Origin: Sphingomonas sp. Leaf33
GTDB taxonomy: Bacteria > Pseudomonadota > Alphaproteobacteria > Sphingomonadales > Sphingomonadaceae
Direction: 5' to 3'
DNA length: 64,000 nt
Assembly: GCF_001421785.1 (NCBI RefSeq)
Contig: NZ_LMLB01000001.1
Coordinates: 1,846,968 to 1,910,967 of the forward strand
Within the stretch, counting starts at the first letter, position 1; each line of letters begins with the position of its first letter. The notes beneath the pieces were generated by a model, which ran no database searches, was not told the origin of the DNA, and was given only the letters and a program-made list of their open reading frames with translations. The translations under genes and the position numbers were made by a program. Positions 27,598 to 36,214 of this stretch are shown piece after piece.

Positions 27598-29693
27598 GGA
27601 TCGGCAACCCCTTCGCCATCGCCAGCGACGCGGTCCAGGCGATGACCTTCACCCGGCGCGCGATGGTCGTGTCGGGGCTGCAGATCGGCGTCGGCGTGCT
27701 GCTGGCCGGGCGCATGACCTGGCTCGCGGTGGCGGAGAATGAACGCTATTCGCTGCTGAGCGAAAGCAACCGGGTAAACACCACCCTGGTCCCGCCGCGG
27801 CGCGGGTGGATCGTCGATCGCCACGGGCACGCCATCGCCAACAATCGTACCGACTTCCGCGTCGACATCATCCCCGACCGGATGCACGACAACGACAAGG
27901 ATCGCGTCCTCGGTATCGTCCAGCACATCCTGGCGCTCGATCCCGACGAACGCGCCCGGATCGATGCCGAATTGAAGCGTGCGGTCGGGTTCCAGCCGGT
28001 GCAGGTGGCCGAGAACCTGGACTGGGACCGGTTCGCCGCGATCAGCGTCCGCCTGCCCGAATTGTCCGGCGTCGCGCCCTCGCGGGGTTTCTCGCGCAAC
28101 TATCCGCTCGGTGCCGCCGTCGCGCACCTGACCGGCTATGTCGGTGCGGCGACTGCGGAACAGTATCGCGAAACCCGCGACCCGTTGCTCGTCACGCCGG
28201 GGTTCAAGCTCGGCAAGGACGGACTGGAAAAGAGCCTGGAGCCCCGCCTTCGCGGCCAGCCCGGCGCCAAGCGCATCGAAGTCACCGCGCGCGGCAAGCT
28301 GGTCCGCGAACTGGCAACCCGCCCCGACGTGCCGGGCCAGACGATCCGGCTGAATATCGATTCAGGGCTCCAGGAATACGCCGCGCGGCGGCTGGGGACC
28401 AACTCGGGAAGCTGCGTCGTGTTCGATTGCCAGACCGGCGAGATGCTGGCGATGGTGTCGATGCCCGCCTACGACCCGAACAGCTTCTCCGACGGTATCA
28501 GCCACAACGAATGGAAGATGCTGTCGGACGACGACCATGTTCCGCTGATGAACAAGGTGCTTCAGGGCCTGTATCCCCCGGGATCGACCGTGAAGCCGAT
28601 GAACGGCCTGGCGCTGCTCGACGCCGGGGTCAGTCCCGGCGAGCGCGTATTCTGTTCGGGCGCGCTGCGCGTCGGCAATGGCGTGTTCCATTGCCACAAG
28701 CGTCGTGGCCACGGCCCTCTGGACCTGAAGGGGGCGATCGCGCAGAGCTGCGACATCTATTTCTACGAGATGATCCGCCGCCTGGGATACGACCGCATCG
28801 CGCCGGTCGCGCGCGCGGTCGGACTGGGTCAGAAGTTCGACCTGCCCTATCCCAGCCAGCGTTACGGTACCGTGCCCGACAGCGCGTGGAAGCAGAAGAA
28901 GTACAAGACCGGCTGGACGGTCGCGGATTCGCTCAACGCCTCGATCGGCCAAGGTTATGTGCTGGCCAATCCGCTCCAGATGGCGGTGATGGCCGCGCGG
29001 CTTGCCTCGGGCCGGATGATCCAGCCGCACCTGCTGGCCGGGCGCGACAGCCGCAATGCGGCGGCGCTGCCCTACAAGCCCGAGCATCTGGCGATGGTGC
29101 GCGAGGCAATGTGGGCGGTGGTCAACGGCGGCGGCACCGGCGGGGCGTCTCGGCTGACCGTGCCGGGCGTTGCGCTGGCGGCGAAGACCGGTACCGCGCA
29201 GGTCCGCCGCATCACCATGGCCGAGCGGCGCTCGGGCGTGCTGTCGAACGGCCAGCTGCCCTTCAAGCTGCGCGACCACGCCCACTTCATCTGTTTCGCG
29301 CCGGCGGACAATCCGCGCTATGCTGCGGCTGTCGTGCTTGAACACAACGGCCATACCGTCCGCAATCTCGATACGCCGCTGACCGGTCGCGATATCATGA
29401 CATACCTGTTCGACAAGAAACGTGCGGTCCAGGCGCTGGAAGAGGTCGAGCCGACCTGGGGCGGTGACATCCGTATGCGCATGGCCGCGCAGCGTGCCGC
29501 GTTCGAAGCCGCGCAAACTCCGGTCGCCGCCCCGCCGGCCGACGTCGAATCGGCCGCCAGCAACGTGGTCGAGGCCGCCGTCGCCGAATCCAATGCGACC
29601 ACGCCGACCAGCGGGATCGCAGAGGGCCGAACGGCCGAGCTGCCGCTGGAGGACGATGCGCCGGGCCCGCAGCCGCTGGGGAACACGCAATGA
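27594..29693 (+). CDS. mrdA: Penicillin-binding protein 2
   Basis: Class B D,D-transpeptidase of the elongasome that cross-links peptidoglycan during rod growth. From the GTG at 27594, overlapping the mreD stop, it has 699 residues: a membrane anchor (MVVSGLQIGVGVLLAGRM), a dimerisation domain (about 60-240, PPRRGWIVDRHGHAIANN) and a transpeptidase domain with the nucleophile Ser331 in PPGSTVKP, the S-C-D triad at 385-387 (the common variant of S-x-N in PBP2) and KTG at 531-533. The C-terminal 70 residues are an Ala/Pro/Glu-rich tail not seen in E. coli PBP2. rodA overlaps its stop by four bases. An in-frame start further upstream lies inside mreD and is unlikely. Confidence 0.96.
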   Translation: MRIGNPFAIASDAVQAMTFTRRAMVVSGLQIGVGVLLAGRMTWLAVAENERYSLLSESNRVNTTLVPPRRGWIVDRHGHAIANNRTDFRVDIIPDRMHDNDKDRVLGIVQHILALDPDERARIDAELKRAVGFQPVQVAENLDWDRFAAISVRLPELSGVAPSRGFSRNYPLGAAVAHLTGYVGAATAEQYRETRDPLLVTPGFKLGKDGLEKSLEPRLRGQPGAKRIEVTARGKLVRELATRPDVPGQTIRLNIDSGLQEYAARRLGTNSGSCVVFDCQTGEMLAMVSMPAYDPNSFSDGISHNEWKMLSDDDHVPLMNKVLQGLYPPGSTVKPMNGLALLDAGVSPGERVFCSGALRVGNGVFHCHKRRGHGPLDLKGAIAQSCDIYFYEMIRRLGYDRIAPVARAVGLGQKFDLPYPSQRYGTVPDSAWKQKKYKTGWTVADSLNASIGQGYVLANPLQMAVMAARLASGRMIQPHLLAGRDSRNAAALPYKPEHLAMVREAMWAVVNGGGTGGASRLTVPGVALAAKTGTAQVRRITMAERRSGVLSNGQLPFKLRDHAHFICFAPADNPRYAAAVVLEHNGHTVRNLDTPLTGRDIMTYLFDKKRAVQALEEVEPTWGGDIRMRMAAQRAAFEAAQTPVAAPPADVESAASNVVEAAVAESNATTPTSGIAEGRTAELPLEDDAPGPQPLGNTQ

Positions 29694-30811
29694 TCCGCGC
29701 GCCCGTCTCCGGCCTGGTCCCCGCTCCGCTTGCGCAATTGCCGTGGAAGATCATCTTCCTCGTGCTGGCGATCGGCGGGTTCGGCTGGGTCGTGCTGTTC
29801 TCGGCCGCCGGGGGCAGCCTGTCGCCCTGGGCGCTGAAGCAGGCGACGCTCTTCTGCGCCTTCCTGTGCGTGGCGATCGTCATCTCGCGCGTATCACCCA
29901 AGGTCTGGTCCGCGCTCGCGCTGCCGGGCTATGTCGTCCTGCTGGTCCTGCTGATCCTCGTCGAGCTGCTCGGCGCGGTGAAGGGCGGCAGCCAGCGATG
30001 GCTCGACCTCGGCATCATCCGGTTGCAGCCGTCCGAGCTGATGAAGGTCATGATCGTGCTGGCGATGGCCAAGTTCTACGACATGCTGCCCCCGGCCGAG
30101 GTCCGCCGCTATGGCCCGCTGGTCCCGGCCGGGCTGCTGCTCGGCCTTCCGTTTCTGCTGGTCATGGCGCAACCCGACCTCGGCACCGGCTCGATGATCG
30201 CGTTCGGCGGGGTGACCGTCATGTTCCTGGCGGGCGTACCGCTCCGGCTTTTCGTAACAGGCGCCGCGGCGTTCGCGGCGGGCGTGCCGCTCGCCATCAC
30301 GTATGTCCTCCACGACTATCAGCGCAACCGCATCCTGATCTTCCTCGATCCCGAAAGCGATCCGCTCGGCACGGGCTATCACATCAGCCAGTCGAAGATC
30401 GCGATCGGGTCGGGCGGCCTGACCGGCAAGGGCTTCCTGCAAGGCAGCCAGAGCCACCTCGATTATCTGCCCGAGGGTCATACCGACTTCGCGTTCGCCA
30501 CGATGGCCGAGGAATGGGGCCTGATCGGCGGCTTCGCGATCATCATCGCATTCATGCTGCTGATCCGCTGGGGCGTGATGGTCGGCGTGCGGGCGGAGGG
30601 ACGGTTCGAACGGTTGACCGCGGCGGGCCTCGCCACCACGATCTTCTTCTATGTCGCGATCAACCTGATGATGGTGATGGGTTTGGCCCCGGTCGTTGGC
30701 ATCCCCCTGCCGTTCATCAGCTTCGGCAGTTCGGCGCAGATGACGGTGATGATCTGCATCGGCATCCTGATGTCGATCGACCGGCAGAACCGGCGCGCGC
30801 CGGGGTGGTGA
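29690..30811 (+). CDS. rodA: Peptidoglycan polymerase RodA (SEDS family)
   Basis: Membrane glycosyltransferase that polymerises lipid II together with PBP2. 373 residues with about ten hydrophobic segments. SEDS motifs are QPSELMKVMIVLAMAKFYD, MAQPDLGTGSMIAFGGVTVM (with the catalytic Asp in QPDLGT), ISQSKIAIGSGGLTGKG and EGHTDFAFATMAEEWGLIGG, ending LPFISFGSSAQMTVMICIGI. The ATG overlaps the mrdA stop (ATGA). Two genes follow within a few bases, so the operon may extend to 32235. Confidence 0.97.
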   Translation: MIRAPVSGLVPAPLAQLPWKIIFLVLAIGGFGWVVLFSAAGGSLSPWALKQATLFCAFLCVAIVISRVSPKVWSALALPGYVVLLVLLILVELLGAVKGGSQRWLDLGIIRLQPSELMKVMIVLAMAKFYDMLPPAEVRRYGPLVPAGLLLGLPFLLVMAQPDLGTGSMIAFGGVTVMFLAGVPLRLFVTGAAAFAAGVPLAITYVLHDYQRNRILIFLDPESDPLGTGYHISQSKIAIGSGGLTGKGFLQGSQSHLDYLPEGHTDFAFATMAEEWGLIGGFAIIIAFMLLIRWGVMVGVRAEGRFERLTAAGLATTIFFYVAINLMMVMGLAPVVGIPLPFISFGSSAQMTVMICIGILMSIDRQNRRAPGW

Positions 30812-30815
30812 CGGC

Positions 30816-31652
30816 ATGAGCGTGACCGAAGCGGTCGATTTCGTCGTGATCGACGTCGAAACCGCCTGTTCGCGCGTCAGCAGTATCTGCCAGATCGGCA
30901 TCGTCGGCTTTCGGGACGGGGTGGAGGTCTTCGCCTACGAAACGCTGGTCGATCCGTGCGACGAATTCTCGTCGTTCAACACGCGCATTCACGGCATCAC
31001 GTGCGACCATGTCGCGGGCAAGCCTACCTTTGCCGATGTCCACGCCGCCGTCAGCGGTTACCTATCGGGTCGGGTGACCGTCGCGCATTCGATGTTCGAC
31101 AAGGGCGCGCTGGCCGCCGCGTGCCGCGCGCACGACCTGCCCCCGATCGAGGCGACATGGCTCGACAGCGTGCGCGTCGCCAAGCGCGCGTGGCCCGAAC
31201 TGCCCAGCCATCGGCTGAACGTCCTCGCGAAGTTCCTGAAGCTGCGCCACAAGCATCACGACGCACTGAGCGATGCCCGCGTCGCCGGCCTAATCGTCGC
31301 ACGCGCGACGACGCACACGGGAATCGACCTCGCCGGCTGGCTGTCCCCCACCACCAACCGCGGGCGTACCGCGCCGAAGCCCGCCGCGGTCGGTCCGCTG
31401 AAGGGCCAGCGGATCGCGATCCTCGGCTCGGCAAAGGACGGCTCGCTCGCCCGACATCTGGCAGGACACGGCGCGCGGATCGTCGCGTCGGTCGGCACGA
31501 CGTCGACCATGCTGGTCATCAGCAACGCCCAGCCATTCGGCCGCTTCGTCCATGCCCATGAAAGCTATCGTCGCGCCGAAGACCTGCAACGCGCCGGCGC
31601 CGCGATCGAGATCGTGGCAGAGGACACGCTCCTCGCCCGAATCGGCGGCTGA
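30816..31652 (+). CDS. DEDDh 3'-5' exonuclease with C-terminal BRCT domain
   Basis: 278 residues. The exonuclease domain (about 8-165) has the first metal pair Asp13 and Glu15 in FVVIDVETAC, the second Asp in VAHSMFDKGAL, and the His-Asp pair of KHHDALSDARVAGLI, so it belongs to the DnaQ-like DEDDh group and is expected to be active on single-stranded DNA or RNA ends. The C-terminal part (about 195-275, GPLKGQRIAILGSAKDGSLAR) reads as a BRCT fold. No DNA-repair partner is adjacent. It starts five bases after rodA ends, so it is likely in that operon. A stand-alone epsilon-like proofreading role or a repair role are both possible. Confidence 0.85.
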   Translation: MSVTEAVDFVVIDVETACSRVSSICQIGIVGFRDGVEVFAYETLVDPCDEFSSFNTRIHGITCDHVAGKPTFADVHAAVSGYLSGRVTVAHSMFDKGALAAACRAHDLPPIEATWLDSVRVAKRAWPELPSHRLNVLAKFLKLRHKHHDALSDARVAGLIVARATTHTGIDLAGWLSPTTNRGRTAPKPAAVGPLKGQRIAILGSAKDGSLARHLAGHGARIVASVGTTSTMLVISNAQPFGRFVHAHESYRRAEDLQRAGAAIEIVAEDTLLARIGG

Positions 31653-31659
31653 CCCGCGG

Positions 31660-32235
31660 ATGCGTGATCTCGACGCGCTGATTCTGGGCCGGCGTCGCGG
31701 CTTGCCCGACCACATCGCCCCCTTGCGCGCCGCGTTCCCGAAGACCGGCTGGCGCACCCATGCAAACTTCGGGGCGCTCGCCGATTTCTGGCTGCACGTG
31801 CACGCCAGCCTGCGGCAGGAGGGCGATGCGGTCTGCTGGACCGTGAATGCGTTCCGCGCGAGAACACTGGACCCGGCCGACTTCCAGCAACGCTTTGCGA
31901 CCAGGCTCAATCGTTTCCTCCAGCATCTCGACCAGCATCACCGGATCGAGGATCACGCGTACTTCCCGAAGTTCCGCCAGCTCGACCCGCGGCTGGTCAT
32001 CGGCTTCGACCTGCTGGAGGCCGATCACGCGTTGATCCATGAACAGCTGGTCGCGACGGTCACGCAAGCGCGAACGTTGCTACAGGCACTGGCTGGGCCG
32101 GATGCCACCCGCGCGGCGGATGGCTACGCCCCGCAGATCGAGGCGTTCGTCGCCCTTCTGCTGGCGCATCTGGCCGATGAGGAGGATCTCGTCATTCCCG
32201 CCATCCTCCAGCACGGCGAACGCGCGCTTGGCTAG
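31660..32235 (+). CDS. Hemerythrin HHE-domain protein
   Basis: 191 residues, cytosolic. A four-helix bundle with metal-ligand motifs spread over it: the first His in FWLHVHASLRQEGD, then FLQHLDQHHRIEDHAYFPKF, DHALIHEQLVATVTQ and LLAHLADEEDLVIPAIL. The order H...HxxxE...H...HxxxE/D fits a non-heme diiron centre as in hemerythrin-like proteins that bind oxygen, nitric oxide or sense redox. The ATG at 31660 starts seven bases after the exonuclease stop; an in-frame start at 31552 lies inside that gene. The end overlaps the convergent permease gene by four bases. Confidence 0.85.
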   Translation: MRDLDALILGRRRGLPDHIAPLRAAFPKTGWRTHANFGALADFWLHVHASLRQEGDAVCWTVNAFRARTLDPADFQQRFATRLNRFLQHLDQHHRIEDHAYFPKFRQLDPRLVIGFDLLEADHALIHEQLVATVTQARTLLQALAGPDATRAADGYAPQIEAFVALLLAHLADEEDLVIPAILQHGERALG

Positions 32236-34769
32236 AGCCGTCGTAGCGCCTGTGCCGGTGCCGCGGACAGGACGGGCAGCGCGCTGACGAGGCCGATCCC
32301 CAGCGTCGTCACTGCCCCCACCCCCAGCGTCGTCAGCACCACCCACCAGTCGGGCGACCAGCGGAAATCGAACACGCCGGTGATGACGTACCACGCCGCC
32401 AGCGTGCCGAGCCCCAGTGCGAGCGCGGCGAGGATCGACGCCAGCGCCGCGTACTCGATCGCCTGTGCCGCAAGGATCTGTCGCCGCGTCGCGCCCAATG
32501 TCTTCAGGATGACGCTGTCGTAGATCCGTGCCTCACGCGCCGCGGCGATCGCGCCGATCAGTACCGCGATTCCCGCCAGGATCGCGACTGACGCTGCGAT
32601 CAGGATCGCGGTCGCCATCTGGTCGAGGATCGTCGTCACCTGCCCCAGAACGTCGCCGACCGCGATGATCGATGCCGAGGGGAAGGCGGCGAGCAGCGCG
32701 CGCGACACTGCGCCTTCGTGGCGCGCATCGATATCGATCGTCGAGGTCAGGCTGTGCGGCGCGCTGGCCAGCGTCACCGGCGAGAACACCAGCACATAGT
32801 TGAACCCCATCGTGTCCCAGTTGACCTGCCGCAGCGACGCGATGCGCGCGGTGATCTCGCGACCGAGGATGCTGACGGTCAGCGTATCGCCCACCCCGAC
32901 CCCCAGCACACGCGCGGCGTCGCGGTCGAGCGACACGAGCGGCGGGCCGGCATAGTCGCGCGGCCACCACGCGCCTACGACCAGCGTGCTGCCCGGTGGC
33001 AGGGTGGCGGCATAGGTCACGCCGCGCTCGCCGCGCAGAAACCACGCGCCCTCGGGCAGCGTCGCCAGATCGGCAACCCGCTGCGTGCCATACGCGGTGA
33101 TCGTCCCGCGCAGCGAGGGTACGATGTTCAGCCTGGCCTCGGGAGCCGCCCCGCGCACGACCGACACGAAGCGCGCGCGTTCCTCGGCCGGGATGTCGAG
33201 CACGAACTGGTTGGGTGCGCGTTCGGGCACCACGCGGCGGATCTCGCGCGTCAGGCTCGTCTGGATCCCGGCCAGCGCGACGAACAAAGTAAGGGCGAGC
33301 CCCAGCGCGATGACCAGTGCGACGGTCTGCGCGCCGGGGCGGTGCAGGTTAGCGAGCGCCAGCCGGAACAGCGGGCGCCGCGGTCGCGGCAGGCGTGCGG
33401 CGATCCGGCGGATCAGCGTGCCGAGCAGCAGCAGGACCAGCAGCACCGCCGCGACCGCGCCCAGCACGGCGGCGGCGAAGATAGGCTCCCGCGCCGTGCC
33501 CAGCGCCAGCGCAACGATCGCGAGGCCGGCGACTGCGACGCCCGCCAGCGTCCGCCGGTCGATCCGCCGGGCGTCTTCGACGCCGCTGCGCAATTGCGCC
33601 GCCGCCGGATGCGTCCGCGCGCGCGCCAGCGGCGGTAGGGCAAAGGCCAGCGCGATCAGCACGCCGTAGGCCGCGCTGCTCGACAGCGGAATGGGGTAGA
33701 GCCCGAGGCCAGGCGCGACCGGCAATAGGTCACCGGCGAGCGCGATGAAGACAAGCGGCAGCAGCGCACCGACGACCAGCCCTGCCGCTACCGCCACGCC
33801 GGCAGCCGCCGCGAGCTGCAACAGGTAGATGCGCGCGATGTCGCCCGATGCCGCACCAAGAATCTTGAGCGTCGCGATTCCCGCGCGCTTCTGCCCCAGA
33901 TAGGACGCCACGCCGTTGCTGACGCCGATCCCGGCGATGACCAGCGCGGCGAGGCCGATCAGCGACAGGAATTGCCCCATCCGCTCGAAAAAGCGCGTGG
34001 CCCCCGGCGCGGCGCGGTCGCGATCCTTGTACTCCCACCCGGCGCTCGGGAACTGCGCCTTCAGCCGGTCGATGACGGCCTTGGGCGCGGCGTCCGGGGC
34101 CAGTCGGATGCGGTATTTGCTCTCGTACAGCGCACCCGGCTGAAGCAGTCCGGTCCGCCGCATCCCGTCGAGCGATACGATCGCGACGGGGCCGAGCGTG
34201 AAGCCTTCGCCGACCCGGTCGGGCTCGTCGGCGATGACACCGGCGACCCGGAAATCCGCGTCGCCGTAGCGCAGGCCGTCGCCGACCTTCAGCAACAGGC
34301 GATCGGCCAGCGCGCGCCCGACCAGCACCGCATCCGGCGCCAGCGGACGATAGGGCTGTCCGGCAAGCGTCAGCGTGCCGTACAGCGGGTAGCGCGGATC
34401 GACGCCCTTCAGTTCGGTCAAGACCGCATCCGGCGTGCCCACCGCTGGCACCGTCCGCCGCGCCATCGCCCGCGTGCGGATCGTGTCGCTGACCTGGCCC
34501 GCTCGGGCAAACGCCGCGTGCTCGGCCGGTGACGCCTGCCGCTGGGTCATCGCGATCTCGACATCGCCGCCCAGCAGCCCCTGCCCGCGCGAGGCCAGCT
34601 CGGTGGTGATCGACGCGGTCAGGCTGCCGATCGCCGCCAGCGTCGCCACGCCCAGGAACAGGCACACGACCAGCAGGCGCAGGCCCCGAAAGCCGGCGTG
34701 AAGATCACGCCGGGCGATCCGCCAGCTTGTCCGCCAGTCGAGCCGTCGATCGTCCGTTGCCACGCTCAT
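32232..34769 (-). CDS. FtsX-like ABC transporter permease, YbbP type
   Basis: Inner-membrane permease of 845 residues, pairing with the ATPase encoded just upstream. The first membrane helix (LRLLVVCLFLGVATLAAIGS) is followed by a large periplasmic domain, then three helices, a central cytosolic Arg-rich linker near residue 400, a second set of helices with a second periplasmic domain (about 500-700) and the FtsX end LGVGAVTTLGIGLVSALPVL. This duplicated layout is typical of YbbP. Such YbbAP-TesA systems are thought to export or extract hydrophobic compounds; the substrate is unknown. The ATG at 34769 overlaps the ATPase stop (ATGA). An in-frame ATG further upstream lies inside the ATPase gene. 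Confidence 0.92.
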   Translation of the reverse strand: MSVATDDRRLDWRTSWRIARRDLHAGFRGLRLLVVCLFLGVATLAAIGSLTASITTELASRGQGLLGGDVEIAMTQRQASPAEHAAFARAGQVSDTIRTRAMARRTVPAVGTPDAVLTELKGVDPRYPLYGTLTLAGQPYRPLAPDAVLVGRALADRLLLKVGDGLRYGDADFRVAGVIADEPDRVGEGFTLGPVAIVSLDGMRRTGLLQPGALYESKYRIRLAPDAAPKAVIDRLKAQFPSAGWEYKDRDRAAPGATRFFERMGQFLSLIGLAALVIAGIGVSNGVASYLGQKRAGIATLKILGAASGDIARIYLLQLAAAAGVAVAAGLVVGALLPLVFIALAGDLLPVAPGLGLYPIPLSSSAAYGVLIALAFALPPLARARTHPAAAQLRSGVEDARRIDRRTLAGVAVAGLAIVALALGTAREPIFAAAVLGAVAAVLLVLLLLGTLIRRIAARLPRPRRPLFRLALANLHRPGAQTVALVIALGLALTLFVALAGIQTSLTREIRRVVPERAPNQFVLDIPAEERARFVSVVRGAAPEARLNIVPSLRGTITAYGTQRVADLATLPEGAWFLRGERGVTYAATLPPGSTLVVGAWWPRDYAGPPLVSLDRDAARVLGVGVGDTLTVSILGREITARIASLRQVNWDTMGFNYVLVFSPVTLASAPHSLTSTIDIDARHEGAVSRALLAAFPSASIIAVGDVLGQVTTILDQMATAILIAASVAILAGIAVLIGAIAAAREARIYDSVILKTLGATRRQILAAQAIEYAALASILAALALGLGTLAAWYVITGVFDFRWSPDWWVVLTTLGVGAVTTLGIGLVSALPVLSAAPAQALRRL

Positions 34770-35464
34770 GCCGCGCTGTCTGACACGATCAGCCCGTCGC
34801 GCATCGTCAGCACGCGGTCGCAACGGGCGGCAAGCGCAGGATCGTGGGTGATGATAACCAGGGTCGCCCCCGCCGCCTGTCGCCGCTCGAACAGCAGGTC
34901 GACAATCGTGCCGCTGGTCGCCCCGTCAAGGTTGCCGGTCGGTTCGTCGGCGAACAGGATGCTCGGGGCTCCGGCAACGGCGCGGGCGATAGCGACCCGC
35001 TGCTGCTCGCCGCCCGACAGCTGCACCGGATAGTGCGTCGTCCGGTGACCGAGCCCGACCGCTTTCAACTCGTCCGCCGCCCGCGCGAACGCATCGTCTG
35101 CGCCGGCCAGCTCCAGCGGCACCGCGACATTTTCCAGCGCGGTCATCGTCGGCAACAGGTGGAACGCCTGGAGCACGATCCCGACCCGCCCGCGCCGCGC
35201 CTTCGCCAGTCCATCCTCGTCAAGGTCGGCGTAGTTGACGCCCGCCACGTGCACCTCGCCCGCCGTCGCGCGCTCCAGCCCTGAAAGGATCGCCATCAGC
35301 GACGACTTGCCCGATCCCGAGGGACCGAGGATCGCGACGCTGGTGCCGGCGACGATGTCGAGGTCGATCCCCTTCAGGATCGTCGTCGGGGCCGCGCGCG
35401 TTCCCAGCGTCAGCGTGACATTCCGGGCGCGGATTGCGATATCGCGCGGCACTGGGTTCGACAT
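34766..35464 (-). CDS. ABC transporter ATP-binding protein, YbbA type
   Basis: 232 residues from the ATG at 35464. Walker A is AILGPSGSGKSSLMAILSGL, the Q-loop GIVLQAFHLLPTMTALENV, the signature LSGGEQQRVAIARAV, and Walker B ILFADEPTGNLD, with the switch His in VIITHDPALA. This is the LolD/YbbA/MacB-like class that partners FtsX-type permeases. The permease gene overlaps it at the 3' end. At the 5' end its start is only 17 bases from my preferred start of the divergent esterase, so the two promoters must overlap or lie inside the neighbour. Confidence 0.95.
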   Translation of the reverse strand: MSNPVPRDIAIRARNVTLTLGTRAAPTTILKGIDLDIVAGTSVAILGPSGSGKSSLMAILSGLERATAGEVHVAGVNYADLDEDGLAKARRGRVGIVLQAFHLLPTMTALENVAVPLELAGADDAFARAADELKAVGLGHRTTHYPVQLSGGEQQRVAIARAVAGAPSILFADEPTGNLDGATSGTIVDLLFERRQAAGATLVIITHDPALAARCDRVLTMRDGLIVSDSAA

Positions 35465-35481
35465 GAGTGGAGACGACGTCC

Positions 35482-36189
35482 TTGTCCAATAGGCTTGCCC
35501 CATATGCGGGCGCGTTGCTGCTCCTCCAAGGGCTGGGCGGATGTTCGCCCGATGCTGCTCAGCAGAATACCGCTGCGACGCAAGGGACGCCGTCGCCGGC
35601 ACCCGCCATTCCGGTCGTCGATGGCAGGCTTGTGGTGGCGTTCGGCGACAGCCTGTACGCGGGCTACGGCGTGCTGCCGCAGCAGAGCTTCCCGGCGCAG
35701 TTGGAGCGGGCGCTGGCCGATCGCGGGATCGCCGCGACGGTGCGTAATGCCGGCGTCTCGGGCGACACGACAGCGGCCGGCCGCCACCGGCTGGCCTTTA
35801 CGCTCGACGGCCTGCCGCGCACACCTGATCTGGTGATGGTCAATCTGGGCGGCAACGACATGCTGCGCGGTATCGACCCGGCGGAAACGCGCGCCAACCT
35901 GACCGCGATCTGCGCCGAGCTTCAGCGCCGCGGTATTCCCATCCTGCTGACGGGTATGATCGCCGCGCCAAACATGGGGCGGACGTACGCCGACGCCTTC
36001 AATGCGATCTATCGCGATCTGGCGAAGACCTATGGCGCCCCGCTCTACCCCTTCTTCCTCGACGGGGTCGTCACCGACCCCGCGTTGATGCTGCCCGATC
36101 GCATCCATCCCAACCCGCGCGGGATCGATGCGATCGTGGCAAAGGTGACCCCGCTGGTCGCCACATCGCTGAAGCGCGGGCGGCGCTGA
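35482..36189 (+). CDS. SGNH/GDSL hydrolase, TesA-like arylesterase lipoprotein
   Basis: Periplasmic esterase or lysophospholipase. SGNH blocks are VVAFGDSLYAGYG (block I, Ser), NAGVSGDTT (block II, Gly), VMVNLGGNDML (block III, Asn) and DRIHPNPRG (block V, Asp and His), all intact. The N-terminus is a signal with a lipobox, LLLLQGLGGCSP, so it is probably lipid-anchored. I prefer the TTG at 35482, because TGGAGA ends eight bases before it; the GTG at 35467 would add five residues and has no ribosome binding site. It is divergent from the YbbA-type ATPase, the same grouping as tesA-ybbA-ybbP of other proteobacteria. The 25-base gap to the next, convergent, gene holds nothing clear. Confidence 0.88.
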   Translation: MSNRLAPYAGALLLLQGLGGCSPDAAQQNTAATQGTPSPAPAIPVVDGRLVVAFGDSLYAGYGVLPQQSFPAQLERALADRGIAATVRNAGVSGDTTAAGRHRLAFTLDGLPRTPDLVMVNLGGNDMLRGIDPAETRANLTAICAELQRRGIPILLTGMIAAPNMGRTYADAFNAIYRDLAKTYGAPLYPFFLDGVVTDPALMLPDRIHPNPRGIDAIVAKVTPLVATSLKRGRR

Positions 36190-36214
36190 CCGGCAGCACC
36201 GCCCGTGGCCGGGA

